DNA of 64,000 bases from Terebella lapidaria (Eukaryota > Annelida > Polychaeta > Terebellida > Terebellidae). The translations under genes and the position numbers were made by a program. How positions within the stretch are numbered: the first letter of the stretch is position 1; each line of letters opens with the position of its first letter. The notes beneath the pieces are model-generated. The model saw only the letters and a program-made list of their open reading frames with translations. It did no database searches and was not told where the DNA came from. The stretch is from positions 1,275,001 through 1,339,000 of the forward strand of contig OX424563.1 of assembly GCA_949152475.1 (NCBI GenBank). Reading direction: 5' to 3'. Below are positions 24,121-35,225 of the stretch, piece by piece.

Positions 24121-24474
24121 CCCTTTGTGCGGAAGGATCGTTGGACAACATCCACGCTTGGAGGGCCAGCTGGTGTGGGCTCTGGTGGATCATCGGAGAC
24201 CGTGGCTGCCTCAGTAGATCTCCCCGAGGAGGTAACGACCTCGGAAAATCGATGAGGAGATCTAGAAGCTCTGGAAACCACAATTTCTCGGGTTGCAGAG
24301 GCACATAAGCAGGATCCGATAATGTTATGCTCGAACCTTGGCAATCACTTGCAGAATCAAAATGGCTGGGGGGTAAGCATAGGCAAACAGGCCATCCCAG
24401 TCCATAAACAGAGCATCGACACCCCAAGCTAGGGGGTCTGGGACTGGTGACACAAAGGTGGGGAGCCTGTTGTT

Positions 24475-25062
24475 TCAACGAGTGGCAAACAGGTCCACAT
24501 GAGGTCGATCCCAGAGGACACACAACTGTCAAAAGACCGCCGGCGACAAGGTCCATTCGGTAGGTTGTACCTGACCCCGCCGAGACAGCATGTCCGCCAA
24601 GACATTGAGACGGCCGGGAGTGTGGCGAGCCCGGAGCAGAATCGATCGGGCATTGCACCACTGCAGCAAGGCCGACACCTGACGACTGAGTGTCCGGGAA
24701 CGAGTGCCACCCTGCTTGTTGATGTATGCCACGACCGTTGAGTTGTCCGTGGCAACCAACACCGAATGTCCTGCTAACTCGGATACTCAATTGGTCAGGG
24801 CCCGAGATACAGCTTCCAACTCGAGAGCATTGATGTGCCAAGACAAATAATGGAACTCCAAGTGGGCACCCCAGCCCTCCGTGCTGGCATTCGTAAACAG
24901 ATGCTTGGATAGCAGCGGCAGACGGAAGAGGGAACCTCGTGATAGATTTCCGATTTGAATCCACCACTGGACGCACTCGCGAGCTGCTGGAGACAACGTT
25001 ACCATAGCAGAGTGGGGGTCAGTAGCTTGGCACCAACCTAGTCTCAGGCAATGCTGCAGTTC
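24475..25062 (-). pseudogene. DIRS-like RNase H, broken
   Basis: Same frame as the RT but cut by in-frame TGA codons at 25,063-25,065, 24,787-24,789, 24,529-24,531 and 24,475-24,477. Retained blocks are LFTNASTEGWGAHL, ALELEAVSRAL, ATDNSTVVAYINKQGG and RARHTPGRLNVLADMLSR. The first block normally has the catalytic Asp (FTDAS); here it is Asn. Frame changes further downstream carry the linker WFPELLDLL toward the recombinase. Confidence 0.85.
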
Positions 25063-25990
25063 TCACATATGGAGGAGGCCGAGAGGCACCAACTTCTCCT
25101 TTGCTGCTAACAAACCTAGCAGAAACTGCCAGGTGGCTGCCAACAGACACAGACGGGCCAGGAAGGAGGCTAGGAGAGGACGCAATTTGGCAACCCGCTC
25201 CTGCGGTGGGAAGACCATGCCTGACAAGGTAACGAACCGGAAACCTAGGAACACGAAATTTCGAGATGGATCGAGTTCCGACTTCTCGAAATTGATCACT
25301 AGGCCCATTGTTTGACACGTGTTGATCAACCAATCGCGGTGCTCCAACAAGGTGTCCTGAGACTGACTGTGAAGGAGCCAATCGTCTAGGTATTGATGAA
25401 GGAACAAAACCCACTGGTGAGCTAGGCGCTGGATCTCCCTCATCACCATGGTGAAGTTCCAAGGAGAAGGTGACAGGCCGAATGGTAGAGCACGAAACTG
25501 CCATACGCGACCCCGGTAAGCGAACCTCAGATACTTGCGCGAGGCTGGGTGTATCGGAATGTGGAAGAAAACGTCTTTCAGATCCAGCGAGATCGCCCAT
25601 GCGTTTTCTGGAAGCGCTAACCGAATGGACTCGGGCGTCTCCATAACGAACTTGTGAGTCTGCACGAACGGATTCAGGGGCGACAAGTCTATGACTGGGT
25701 GCCACCCGTCGGAACTCTTTGGAACCACTAACACGATACTGTAGAAACCCGGAGTCCCCTCTTTTGAAACCAATTTCTTGATTTCCACATCCAAGGCTGC
25801 CCGCTTCGCCAGAGCTGACGGCAGAGTGAATGACTTGGGGATGGGAGACAAAACAGGTTGAGTTATGAACTGAATCTGGAATCCCTTCCTGAGTACCCCC
25901 ACGATCCAAGGGCTGGCTCCCATCTCTTGCCAAACAGGCCAGAAGAGATTTAAATGACCGCCGACTGGCGGTTCTGCGTGACCGAAAGGA
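25063..25990 (-). pseudogene. DIRS-like reverse transcriptase
   Basis: Part of the 514-codon open frame 26,607-25,063. RT blocks in order are GGHLNLFWPVWQEMGASPW (about residue 217), GWHPVIDLSPLN (about 301), the A motif SLDLKDVFFHI (Asp342), LPFGLSPSPWNF (about 374) and the C motif YLDDWL (Asp408, Asp409). Catalytic Asp residues are intact, but the frame ends at a TGA before RNase H. In DIRS elements this enzyme copies RNA into a circular DNA integrated by the recombinase, which is missing here. Confidence 0.92.
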
Positions 25991-27317
25991 GTGGGAGTCG
26001 CCATTGGTGACGCGTGGTACTCGGAAAGCTCCCTGGTACTGGTACTTACTGGACCGGACCGGGACGCCCCTGCTCCCCCCTTTAACTTGCCGCAGCGGCT
26101 TGACCCTGAGTGGCGGCTACCACGCTTAGCTGTAGAAGCAGGGGCTCCTGAAAAGGGCTGCTTCTTCTTCGGTTTCTTCAGCTTGGAAGAAGCGGTCTGT
26201 GGCTGTGTAAGCAGTTTCCAGGCCTTCTGTTTGGCGAGGAGCTCAAAATCTAGTTGAGCGTTGGCCGACTGGACGCAGTCTGAGACCTGCGGCTCCTCGG
26301 ACGAAAGAGCTCTGTCCTCTCCATGAAACAAAGAGTTGATGATCTGGTTCGTGAGCGCCCTCCTGTGCGCAGGAAAGGAGCATCGGGGCAGAACGTAGCC
26401 TGGACCTCTGAGCCAGGGTAGGCTTGAACAACAGGGACTTGAGGTATGTGTCTCGTCGCCACTGTTCCATAGTGAAAGCCCCATACCACAGCTGATGAAA
26501 GTGGTCCCTGATGGCCACTCCGGTGCTGGACAGAAAGCCGATAGCCATGGAGATCTGTTCCTGAAGGGCAGTTTGAGGAACGGGTCCGACAGAGGCTTGT
26601 TGTGCAATGTTCTCGAGGAGATTCCACGTGGCGGCTAAGAGCCAGTCCTGGGTGGAGTCGATGAGGACAGTTGAACGGATCGACTGCTGCACGTCTGTTA
26701 CCTGAGCAGGAGTGACCGAGAGTCACAAGGGGCCTGACATATACTGGAGAGCCTCCTTGGAGGGTTCCGACGGCTGCTCCGTAAATTCCTTGTGGGAAGG
26801 AATGTACGAGGTAGAGAGCTTGGGCCTCTTTATCTTGTCTCCCTTGGCTTTGACGGTGGCCTGACGGCGACACTCGAAGGCCTGCCGCACGCTGCTGCTG
26901 AGGGGGAGCTGTGCTTGACGGCGGTACAGGATGACCGCAAGACACGGGCTCCACAAAGGCGGAGGAGGTTTCTGCCGGAGGCTCTGGTGGAAACTCGGAT
27001 CCAAGCCGAGTACGGGTGAGCAGTAGCTTCTCCCGGAACTGTAGTTCCTGGCTGGAAAAACGTTCTTCCCCACGTGAAGGGTGGATGGATGCTGAGTCCA
27101 TGTCCTCTTCTTCCTCTTCCGCTAAAGAGCAACCCGCAGTCGTGAGGGGCTGGCCCGAAGGTCCGGACGTCGCTGAAGAGTGCCCCGCTGTGGCAGGGTC
27201 CGCAGAGGGCATCCCTAGGGAGCTGTCTGTGGGCGGCGAGGCTATCCGCTGAATCGGTGGCGGGGAAGGCCTGCTGCGTTGGGACATCGTCTGGAAGAGA
27301 GAGTGAGAATCAGACAT
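25991..27317 (-). pseudogene. DIRS-like gag region
   Basis: The ATG at 27,315-27,317 begins MSDSHSLFQTMSQRSRP, followed by a Pro/Ser/Ala-rich and acidic (EEEEED) stretch. A frame change near 26,800-26,700 leads into a helical part (QEQISMAIGFLSSTGVAIRD, 26,692-26,243). Another shift leads into the Lys/Pro-rich tail (KLKKPKKKQPF) fused in frame to RT. Gag of DIRS elements packages the RNA. Sequence alone supports only the position and composition. Confidence 0.65.
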
Positions 27318-27599
27318 ATCGTCATAACCTCCTCCCCCCGCCCCCCCCCCTCTTCCACCGAAACTTCGGGCTCTGAGGCGGTCAGATGTGGTGGTAGACG
27401 AGGTGAGCACTCACTCACAGCATTGGATCCATTCGTCCAAATAGAAACCTTGAACTGGTCGGATCCCGAGACCTGATGGGAACCTGGGTCCCGGGCCCCC
27501 ACAGGGGCCGGGGACTGAACTAGTCGCGTTCCTAACAAGACCAGCCCACTAGCGTCAGTTGCCAAGGCCCTGGGTGGGCAGGGAAGCAACGCCGTGGCA
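27318..27599 (-). mobile_element. DIRS-like 5' leader
   Basis: GC-rich stretch between the empty-site flank TATATA and the gag ATG. It contains a poly-C tract (about 27,331-27,350) and CCACGGCGTTGCTTCCCTGC at its minus-strand 5' end. It is absent from copies A and B. A terminal repeat cannot be confirmed because the other end of the DIRS is missing. Confidence 0.6.
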
Positions 27600-27816
27600 T
27601 ATATATTTCTTTTGTTTTATGAATAGTTTTCACATATGTTTGTATCTTTGCATGGAAGAGTAAATCTCATGACAATCGATCCAATCGTAGTGTACTCTCC
27701 ATTGACACAGGTAGAGAAAAAAAACTTATGTCCAACTACTGAAGCAAATATATAAAGTGTTGGTAATTTATTCACAAACCCAAATCAATATACAACATAT
27801 TTGAACAAGTGCGTGA
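27600..27816 (-). repeat. Inverted partial copy C, right part
   Basis: Continuation of copy C beyond the chimeric insertion: reverse complement of copy A from about 7018 down to 6811. Landmarks are AACTTATGTCCAACTACTGA and ACATATTTGAACAAGTGCGT. Homology stops at about 27,816. Confidence 0.88.
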
Positions 27817-28392
27817 CACACAATAACCCTGCACATGGCTATTTCAACCTTTGGCAGTAATTTCAAGACTCAATTTCTCTATGTACCAGTATTCCTTTTT
27901 CATGAACAACATCAATGCGTATCATTCTAATACAGCGGCAAAGAAACATCCAAGTCGACCACAAATATATCGTTTACATTGCACAACGGTCACAAACCTA
28001 ATAATGGAAGGAGCCAGAAAACCCATCATGATGGAACAGTATCAACCATTGTTGTTGAAGAGTATTTGTTTTGACAACGAACATTTGCAAACACAGATTG
28101 TAGATGAATTGAAATGTCTTCACATTCGATTTTCTTCGATACATTGTGGACCAGCATTCTTCCAAGTATCTATTTGGAATCTCTGACCCCGAAAGCTCAT
28201 GCACATCCTGTATGCAGCTGATATATCCTAGAACTTACTGGGAACTCGAAGGTGTTACACAACTCAAAAAGCATAATGATGTTGATGAGTCGCTCTTTCG
28301 ATGAGTTACCTAGGATATTATTATTCTTTTGAGAATAAACATGTACAAGACAGCATTGATCGCAATACGTTGCAATTTTCATGTCACAAGTA
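27817..28392. other. Flank 3' of GPCR gene 1
   Basis: AT-rich. It probably includes the receptor's 3' UTR. Overlapping open frames on both strands (27,851-28,186 plus; 27,998-28,204 minus) have no recognisable domain and are treated as chance. Confidence 0.4.
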
Positions 28393-29457
28393 TTAACATG
28401 CTGTACTTCGTGTTTGGCTGGTGGTCCCACAGTTCGCAACTTTCCTTCGTCTCAAATGCAAAGCTTTGCGAAAGCCCTGGTTGAAAGCTGGATGAGTCAG
28501 CGCCGACACGATCCAGTTAATCGAGGAAGAGAACCAGTTGAGGATCACGAATGGGAAGTACACCCAGTAAGACCAGGAGTATGATACGTCCACAGCGGAC
28601 AGGATCGGGGTCCAGAAGTACGCCAGGACGAAGGTCACGAAGACAATGGCCATCGTCTTGACGAACTTTACCTCGTTGTTGTTTCCTCTACTTGTTCTCA
28701 AAGCTGCGCTCTGGTTTGAAGTAGTCCATATCTGGAGGCGTTGCTTGCTCCGCTGGATGAACAAGTATATGTGGATGTAGCATCCGGCAAGAATAGCCAC
28801 GTTGCCGAAGAGGTAAGCGAACACAATAAAGATGGAGTCTGGGTCCTTTTCTTCTTCAGGAACGTGGTAGTAACCAGTTTCCTCTCCGAGCTTCCGTGAT
28901 GTAATTGGTCTCATGGCTTTCATGTTGAACACGTAAACCATTGAGAAAAGTCCACTGCTGGTACCGATGCCAGATGCCAGTGGAAACAACAACAAGAGCA
29001 GTTGAACGAAGATAAGGAAGGGTGTTCTGGACATTATTTGGAATGCTTTTCTGTGCACTATGAGAGCGTATCGATAAATTGTGATAGCTACAATGTGTCC
29101 AATAGTCATGGCATTCCTCATGATCTCAAGAATGGCTAGAGCAGCTGCCGTAGATCTTCCAAAACGCCAGTAAGTAAGTCCGTAAGTAGCCAAGACTAGC
29201 GAATCTCGAAAACAGACCATTACCAGTTCAAAGACGGCCATGGACACAACGAAAACGTTCTGTCTCTGTCTCAGCCGCTTATCTCTCAAGACAATGAGAA
29301 TGATCAGTGAATTACCAAAAACGGCTGATGACATGCAGATTATTCCGAATATGACTCCACATATACCCACTGAGGAGGGAGCACGGGTGAGATGCGCAGT
29401 TGCGTCGTAGATAGACTGTGTGACATCATCACCTGGGTAACTCTCTGTTGTATCCAT
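28393..29457 (-). CDS. Rhodopsin-like (class A) GPCR, melatonin/moody-like, paralogue 1
   Basis: 354 codons with seven hydrophobic segments at about residues 31-57, 67-92, 103-128, 145-168, 206-234, 265-290 and 298-320. Family marks are GN at 49-50 in TM1, YRY at 128-130 in place of DRY, YFWTP at 280-284 in TM6 and NWIVS at 314-318 in place of NPxxY. The TM7-helix 8 pattern (SINWIVSALTHPAFNQGFRK) recalls melatonin and Tre1/moody receptors. Oddities: Glu77 sits at Asp2.50, Ala104 replaces Cys3.25, and extracellular loop 2 has no cysteine, so the usual disulphide is lost. The ATG follows a plausible splice acceptor (CCATGACAG) about 8 bases upstream, so a 5' UTR exon is likely. Ligand unknown; expected at the cell surface coupled to G proteins. 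Paralogue at 43,585. Confidence 0.92.
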   Translation of the reverse strand: MDTTESYPGDDVTQSIYDATAHLTRAPSSVGICGVIFGIICMSSAVFGNSLIILIVLRDKRLRQRQNVFVVSMAVFELVMVCFRDSLVLATYGLTYWRFGRSTAAALAILEIMRNAMTIGHIVAITIYRYALIVHRKAFQIMSRTPFLIFVQLLLLLFPLASGIGTSSGLFSMVYVFNMKAMRPITSRKLGEETGYYHVPEEEKDPDSIFIVFAYLFGNVAILAGCYIHIYLFIQRSKQRLQIWTTSNQSAALRTSRGNNNEVKFVKTMAIVFVTFVLAYFWTPILSAVDVSYSWSYWVYFPFVILNWFSSSINWIVSALTHPAFNQGFRKALHLRRRKVANCGTTSQTRSTAC

Positions 29458-30706
29458 TTTCTTCCTGTCATGGAAAATAACAAGTATAATTGGACAAGGT
29501 CTCCTAAATATTGGTCAACCTCTAGTTTAACCCTCTAGTAGACGCTACCATGTAAATGATACGAAAAGGTAAAAAGGAATTTCCCAATGTGGAAATCACA
29601 TATATCAACCTACCACTTCATTACCAAAATATCATGAAGCAACCAATTTTAAAGTAGAATATTAATGTCTCATATGTGTTGTTCATGTGAGCGCTTCCGG
29701 AGCACCTCACCACAGGTAATAAGTTCTGGTACAGTACATAAAGGCAAACTTTAAAATGTTACATTCTGTCTGAATAATACAATTGAAGGCGAATCCCTAG
29801 GATAGGGAGAACAACACTAAAAGGTCCACCAATATGACTTCCTGATACATGTAAGTTTATGATTGAATCGAAAGCTCAGTAGAAGACATTTAATGCTTTG
29901 GCGGGTTATACGTGAGACATCGAGATTGAGCACAAAAGTTCTTTCCGGTCAAATCGAGGTCATCAAAATGTTCATCATTTATGACTTTCCATATGTTCAT
30001 AATACAAGCATAATCTCGAGTAACAAGCGTTTCAACACCAGTGGCCATTTTGTGCAATATAAGGCCTTTTTGAGGCCCACATATCGTGCCTTTCCAACAT
30101 TTCAAAGAAACCTATCATTCCACAGAAAATCGAACCTGGCACCCATCAGATTGAAACGTTGGGCATTTCGAGCGATTTAAGGCACACCATCACATACACA
30201 TTGCAAATAGCCTAAAATATTATGTTTGTGCATTATAAAAAAAATGTACCAAAATACAATACTTTGATTGTACCCAAAAACAATACCTCGAAAAAATGAC
30301 TGCTATTGAAAATAAAACGCGAACAAAATTTGACATGAGGACGAGAGGTCCGATGACCCAATTACTATATAGTGATGTAAGTTACCCGATTTACTTTGCT
30401 CAATCAGTGCACAACATTAGAGAACATACCTTTTTCGCGTGTTTAAATAACTATTGCCCGATGACAGATGTACAGTGTCCTTTCAATCAAATCCGATTAT
30501 CTACAACTGCATTCATCAATGGGGCTCACACGTGACATCTAACGAGATGTTAAACTACTGAACATCCGGGATGAAAGTGAGATACTGTATATATGCAGTA
30601 GCCACCAGTTGCTGCAAGAAATGTTTCTACCCCTTGTCAGGCTACCACAGGAGGGAGACTGTCCCCTGCTGCCACTGAGTGAATGAATAGTCTCTTGCTT
30701 TCATTG
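29458..30706. other. Upstream region of GPCR gene 1
   Basis: Noncoding, presumably containing the intron and promoter of the receptor gene. The 105-codon plus-strand frame at 29,863-30,180 has no recognisable domain or partner exon. Confidence 0.4.
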
Positions 30707-30945
30707 CCAGACGGCTCGTGACAAACTCCCTGCACCCCTACACACGTGTCAGTTTGATCCTCTGACCATGGTATCTGATTTGTTGGTTGACGGCTCATGA
30801 CTCCCTGCACCCCTACACACGTGTAAGTTTGATCCTCTGACTATGAAATCTGATTTGTTGGTTGACGGTTCATGACGGACTTCTTGTAACGCTACACACG
30901 TGTCAGTTTGATCCTCTGAACATGGTATCTGATTTGTTGGATCAC
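30707..30945 (+). repeat. 75-79 bp tandem repeat, 3 units
   Basis: Three units share the phrases CACACGTGTCAGTTTGATCC and TATCTGATTTGTTGG, with anchors at 30,741, 30,816 and 30,895. The minus-strand frame through it (30,749-30,985) encodes a repetitive peptide and is attributed to the repeat. Confidence 0.88.
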
Positions 30946-31592
30946 CATTTGTCCATTCGTCACATTCTTGCGGGATGATCACCACGTATATCTCAAACTA
31001 GATCTCAATAAACACCGGTGTATACGTTTAATATTTGAATTGGATACATTCTATAATTATTTTCATGCTACAGATCGTTTTATTTGGTGTCAACTTTGGA
31101 ATAACTTTTTGTTCAACACGGTGCACTGAATGATGAATGATAAATCGCTGTCTGCATTTATGAAAATTAACTAGGCCCTGTGCTACAATAAGGGCTATAC
31201 GATTTAAATAATCTTGACATTATAAACAATGCCTGTTTATTTGTATGGATGCGTATAGTTCCTGGATAAATTCAATCAATCAATCAAACAATAATGAAAA
31301 TAGTGATTGATAGATATTGGTTATCGTGAATAATTATAGTGATCAATGGAGGAATTGTGTTTACCAAATACTGTGTGTGGATATGTGAGAAACGAATATT
31401 TTACACAGTCTACTGATGACGCCAGTGCGACTATGGTTTGTATTTGGGTTTTTTTCTTCAAAATTATAGCATTTTAGTTTTGCTTTGGCATCATCAAAAT
31501 CTGACACTCAGTCCTACAACTCCTAGAATGTGCCACCCGATGGTACGAAAAATTATTTCATTCTGTGACTTCCTTCCTAGTGAGACATCTGA
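30946..31592. other. Intergenic, nothing recognised
   Basis: AT-rich, with an (AATC)n-like stretch near 31,272-31,288. No gene is supported. Confidence 0.4.
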
Positions 31593-32192
31593 AGTTCCGA
31601 TTGATATCTTGGTTTTGTCCTGAGTTCCGACTGATATCTTGGTTTTGTCATAAGTTCCGATTGATATCTTGGTTTTGTCCTGAGTTCCGATTGATATCTT
31701 GGTTTTGTCCTGAGTTCCGATTGATATTTTCGTTTCGTCCTTAGTTCCGATTGATATCTTGGTTTTGTCATAAGTTCCGATTGATATCTTGGTTTTGTCC
31801 TGAGTTCCGATTGATATCTTGGTTTTGTCCTGAGTTCCGATTGATATTTTCGTTTCGTCCTTAGTTCCGATTGATATCTTGGTTTTGTCCTGAGTTCCGA
31901 TTGATATCTTGGTTTTGTCCTAAGTTCCGATTGATATCTTGGTTTTGTTCTGAGTTCCGATTGATATCTTGGTTTTGTCCTAAGTTCCGATTGATATCTT
32001 GGTTTTGTCCTGAGTTCCGATTGATATCATGGTTTCGTCCTGAATTCCGATTGATATCTTGGTTTTGTCCTGAGTTCCGATTGATATTTTCGTTTCGTCC
32101 TTAGTTCTGATTGATATCTTGGTTTTGTCCAGAGTTCTGAATGATATCTTGGATTTGTCCTAAGTTCCGATTGATATGTTGGTTTTGTCCTG
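31593..32192 (+). repeat. 30-bp minisatellite, 20 units, with higher-order structure
   Basis: Twenty units of exactly 30 bp around AGTTCCGATTGATATCTTGG plus TTTTGTCCTG. A variant unit (TGATATTTTCGTTTCGTCC) recurs at about 31,721, 31,841 and 32,081. Two successive 120-bp blocks (31,621-31,740 and 31,741-31,860) are nearly identical, so there is a four-unit higher-order repeat. Because 30 is divisible by three, frames stay open on both strands (RLISWFCPEF plus; KPRYQSELRT minus). Neither is believed to be a protein. Confidence 0.97.
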
Positions 32193-35176
32193 GGAATGCA
32201 ATGATCACTTTCTCTGAAAAAAAAAACGACAGAACTTCAACGATTTATTTATATCGCAATCATTGCTCTTGCACGGACTTGGTAGTATTATTCCGGCTTC
32301 TGACGCGCAAACAATATATATATACCATTTACATGTATTTACTCAAGAAACGAGACGATAATCTATTACTATTCCCGGACATTACAGACTCTTTTCTCCT
32401 TGATATCGGACACATCCTTTGTGTGCAGATCTGATTACTCCATCGGGGGATATATCACGCACGGATAATCGGCTCAATTTGCTGTGAGAGAGAAGAGAGG
32501 ACAAAAATATCTCAAAGGACTCACAAAAACCCAACACTCTTACATCAATAGATATTCATTTCCTTTGGTCACGTAACAATAATGCCTGTTTTGGTTTTTG
32601 ATCAGGAAAGTACTTCTCAGAAGTTAAAAGAGATGGTACTATCATGTGCAGCACAGTGCACAAAGTCAACACCATAATCCATTAATTCAGGTCACTTCAA
32701 ATTGTTAACTGCAGTTTGAGACAACTTTAAATTTTGTGTCATCATGCAGCTAAGCCATTGCTTACTGACAAAGCATGATCTGGTCAATGATAATAGAACA
32801 GACGACAAATGTTTGGCAAGGTATTATTCAGGGTGTGTCCTCTGACTGAGCATGGTGATCATCAGGGTGAGCTGCAACGATATGCGTAAACTTTTCAATA
32901 ATTTGCTGGTGCCAAGGTCAGAGCATTTTTATTCCAATTGACAATATTACAATTGTGAATGAAAATTAAGAATCGAAGTTTATGCAGTAGAAATTTGTTC
33001 ATTTCCTTGTGATTGAATGATTGTGTATATCAAATGTCAGAAGATCAAGGCATTCATGAACTGGGTAATTGGGCATACGTTTTCATCGCATAAGGTTACT
33101 TTTTCAAGATCATCATGTAACCGCGGATATTAGAAATGTGCAAACGCTACACAAATCGCATTGCTGTGCTAAAGATGTTGTTTCCAGTCTTCGATCGGAT
33201 TGTCCAAGCCGAAATTTTGACATATGTAAGAGATATGTGTATTCGGACAAAGAGCTTTATAGGGCAGAGCCGTGTAATATGGACCAGTGTGTAATATGGA
33301 CCACTCTGGGTTGTAGCAGCAGGATGACATATATCTTCATGGTGATTGACGTTATGACGCTCATCATTTGTAACCCTTTGTCATTGAGGAGAGCAACATC
33401 ACAAACGGGGTATATGGAATGAAATTTGAATGAAAATCGCTGAAATTTATGGTATTTTTCAATATTATCGCGTGGTCATCCCATTGTATCGCGGGCAAGG
33501 TTGTGATTCCTTGTTTACGAAACACTAAACTTCGACGGTTAGTTGTGATTATGCATTGAATTCGTAAAATATAACACGGGCCGTGGTCCACACAGATCGT
33601 GTAATATGGACCACTTGTATGCTTATGTTACATCTTTCGTTACGGTGTCTGTTCCTGTGTGACTTCATTTTTATACAGCGCCACATACAAAGCATTATTT
33701 ATACAATTCACACATGTGTAAGATATATCGGATTATCGAGAAGCCTTGCTGGAAAGTGACTAAAAGTGACTTTGGAATTCCACTAACAACGCGCATCATT
33801 TTAGCTCACGAACCGGGTATGAAGCTGACCCGGAATGCTGAGGGTTTCAACATTTTTCAATGGGGCGTGAGAAAAAAAAAAAAATATATAAATCGCCAGA
33901 TGGTAGCATCATAGGGAATATAGCTGTATTGTAGCACTGTTTTTAGTGGAAATATGATGTCATAACGTTATTTATTATGACGATACCATGGTATTACTGC
34001 ATACATATGGAATTTTCGCGCTAAGTGTCATGTGCATGGTTCACATCAGACGATATTCGTTAGTGATGTGGTGTCAAAATGGTCTCTATTACAATGCTGC
34101 CACCTATCGAATGAGCTCTTTCACGCGCCATTGTGAAATAGTATGTGTGATTTTACTCAGCATCGATGTTTTGATTGAAAGGCTATCTGTGTCAGTGTGT
34201 TGTGTTGTGTTTTCATAATGCTTAGAGAGCCATACTATGTGTCATTAATGTTTTGAAGTTTATGATCCGTGGTGCTGCATAATGAGGCATTTTGTAGCTT
34301 TATAATATATGTAAAGCTTGTACGTCGTCGGTCGTGCGTAAAAGGGATGATGATAATACCCATTAGTGATAGGGGTGTGACCTTGAGAAGTCGACATTCT
34401 GGCTGTAGATGAAATGAAAGGAAGACACGTGCATCAAAAGTACGACATTCTTCTGCATAAATCAGTAATAATAGCGGTACTATGTCATTAAGGTCCAGAC
34501 TAACTCTTCCGACTAGGACAACATCAGAAACTCGATTACTTGTGACGTTTCTTGTCGCTGTTTATCAACTACTCAATTTTGGAATATTTCTACAAACCTG
34601 TTGAGTGCCAGATTTCTCCATGTTAATGTTGAAATACATTATGGACGTTCACTCACACCTAGCAGCATTGTTGTTCACGGGTCGGAGTATGGGGTTAATC
34701 CAGGATGCAAATGAAACGCACACAACAATGATACCCTTGACCACTATTCCATGCGTTATGACTCGCTGGTGATAAAGGTATCACGTTATGACTTACATAC
34801 TCACACAAACCAGCCACAGGTGTTGACATGGATAGTTGGATACATATTGTTGAATAATGTTTCTACCCACATAAGTTGTCACGATGGGTAGCTCGTAAGA
34901 CACCAGAAAATATGCAATATATGAATATGTATTATACCTGAACTTTTTTTTGGGTATGAAGGGAATTTGATGTGAAACATCACACCACCACCCCGAGTAA
35001 TCAATAGCTCCTCACGAAACTACCATCATATATGATTATACAAATACGTATAAGATAATGTCCCATAATCATTGCACCTGTGTCATCATATATAGATAGA
35101 TTTATTTTTATCAGCACTTACAGTAAAATGTGAACAAGACCTAATAATTTTTGTATGAAACAATAGTGTTAGTTAT
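32193..35176. other. Intergenic spacer
   Basis: No gene recognised. The phrase GTAATATGGACCA occurs three times (about 33,277, 33,292 and 33,604), with an inverted GTGGTCCAC at about 33,583, probably a mobile-element trace. A poly-A run lies at about 33,871-33,884. Open frames of 60-120 codons here show no domains. Confidence 0.4.
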
Positions 35177-35180
35177 TTTT

Positions 35181-35225
35181 TACCAACATCGCTAGCCGCG
35201 AAGCGGCTAGGCGCCATGTTTGGTA
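35181..35225. repeat. Imperfect palindrome
   Basis: Arms TACCAACATCGCTAGCCGC and its near complement around a GAA loop; the inner eight bases CTAGCCGC/GCGGCTAG pair perfectly. It could be a transposon end or a simple cruciform-forming sequence. Confidence 0.6.

Larger units (their letters stand above)
21978..27599 (-). mobile_element. Chimeric DIRS-PLE retroelement insertion (5.6 kb)
   Basis: Minus-strand composite filling one gap in inverted copy C. The flanks read TATATA at 21,972-21,977 and again at 27,600-27,605. Copies A (7013-7018) and B (15,240-15,245) keep the empty TATATA site. From right to left (5' to 3' on the minus strand) it holds a DIRS-like leader, gag, RT and RNase H, and the start of a tyrosine recombinase. 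At about 24,050 it switches to a PLE N-terminal region, then RT and PLE 3' UTR. No other DIRS half is found beyond the PLE end. Multiple nonsense and frameshift lesions show it is inactive. Confidence 0.8.

Noticed and set aside
22293..24344. Viral or LTR-retroviral polymerase
   Set aside because: No protease, integrase or LTRs; the RT blocks and UTR match the PLE-type copies in the same window.
24050..24976. 308-codon minus-strand ORF as a separate protein
   Set aside because: Mostly an alternative frame of the DIRS RNase H region; only its end (WFPELLDLL part) is the genuine DIRS frame after a shift.
26830..27589. Several overlapping GC-rich ORFs on both strands
   Set aside because: Shadows of the DIRS gag and leader, open because of GC richness.
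28393..29457. GPCR 1 as a pseudogene because of missing canonical motifs
   Set aside because: The frame is full length and the same substitutions occur in the paralogue at 43,585, so they are more likely family traits.
31577..32104. Repetitive proteins on both strands of the minisatellite
   Set aside because: A 30-bp period keeps frames open automatically; no start context, exons or non-repeat domain.
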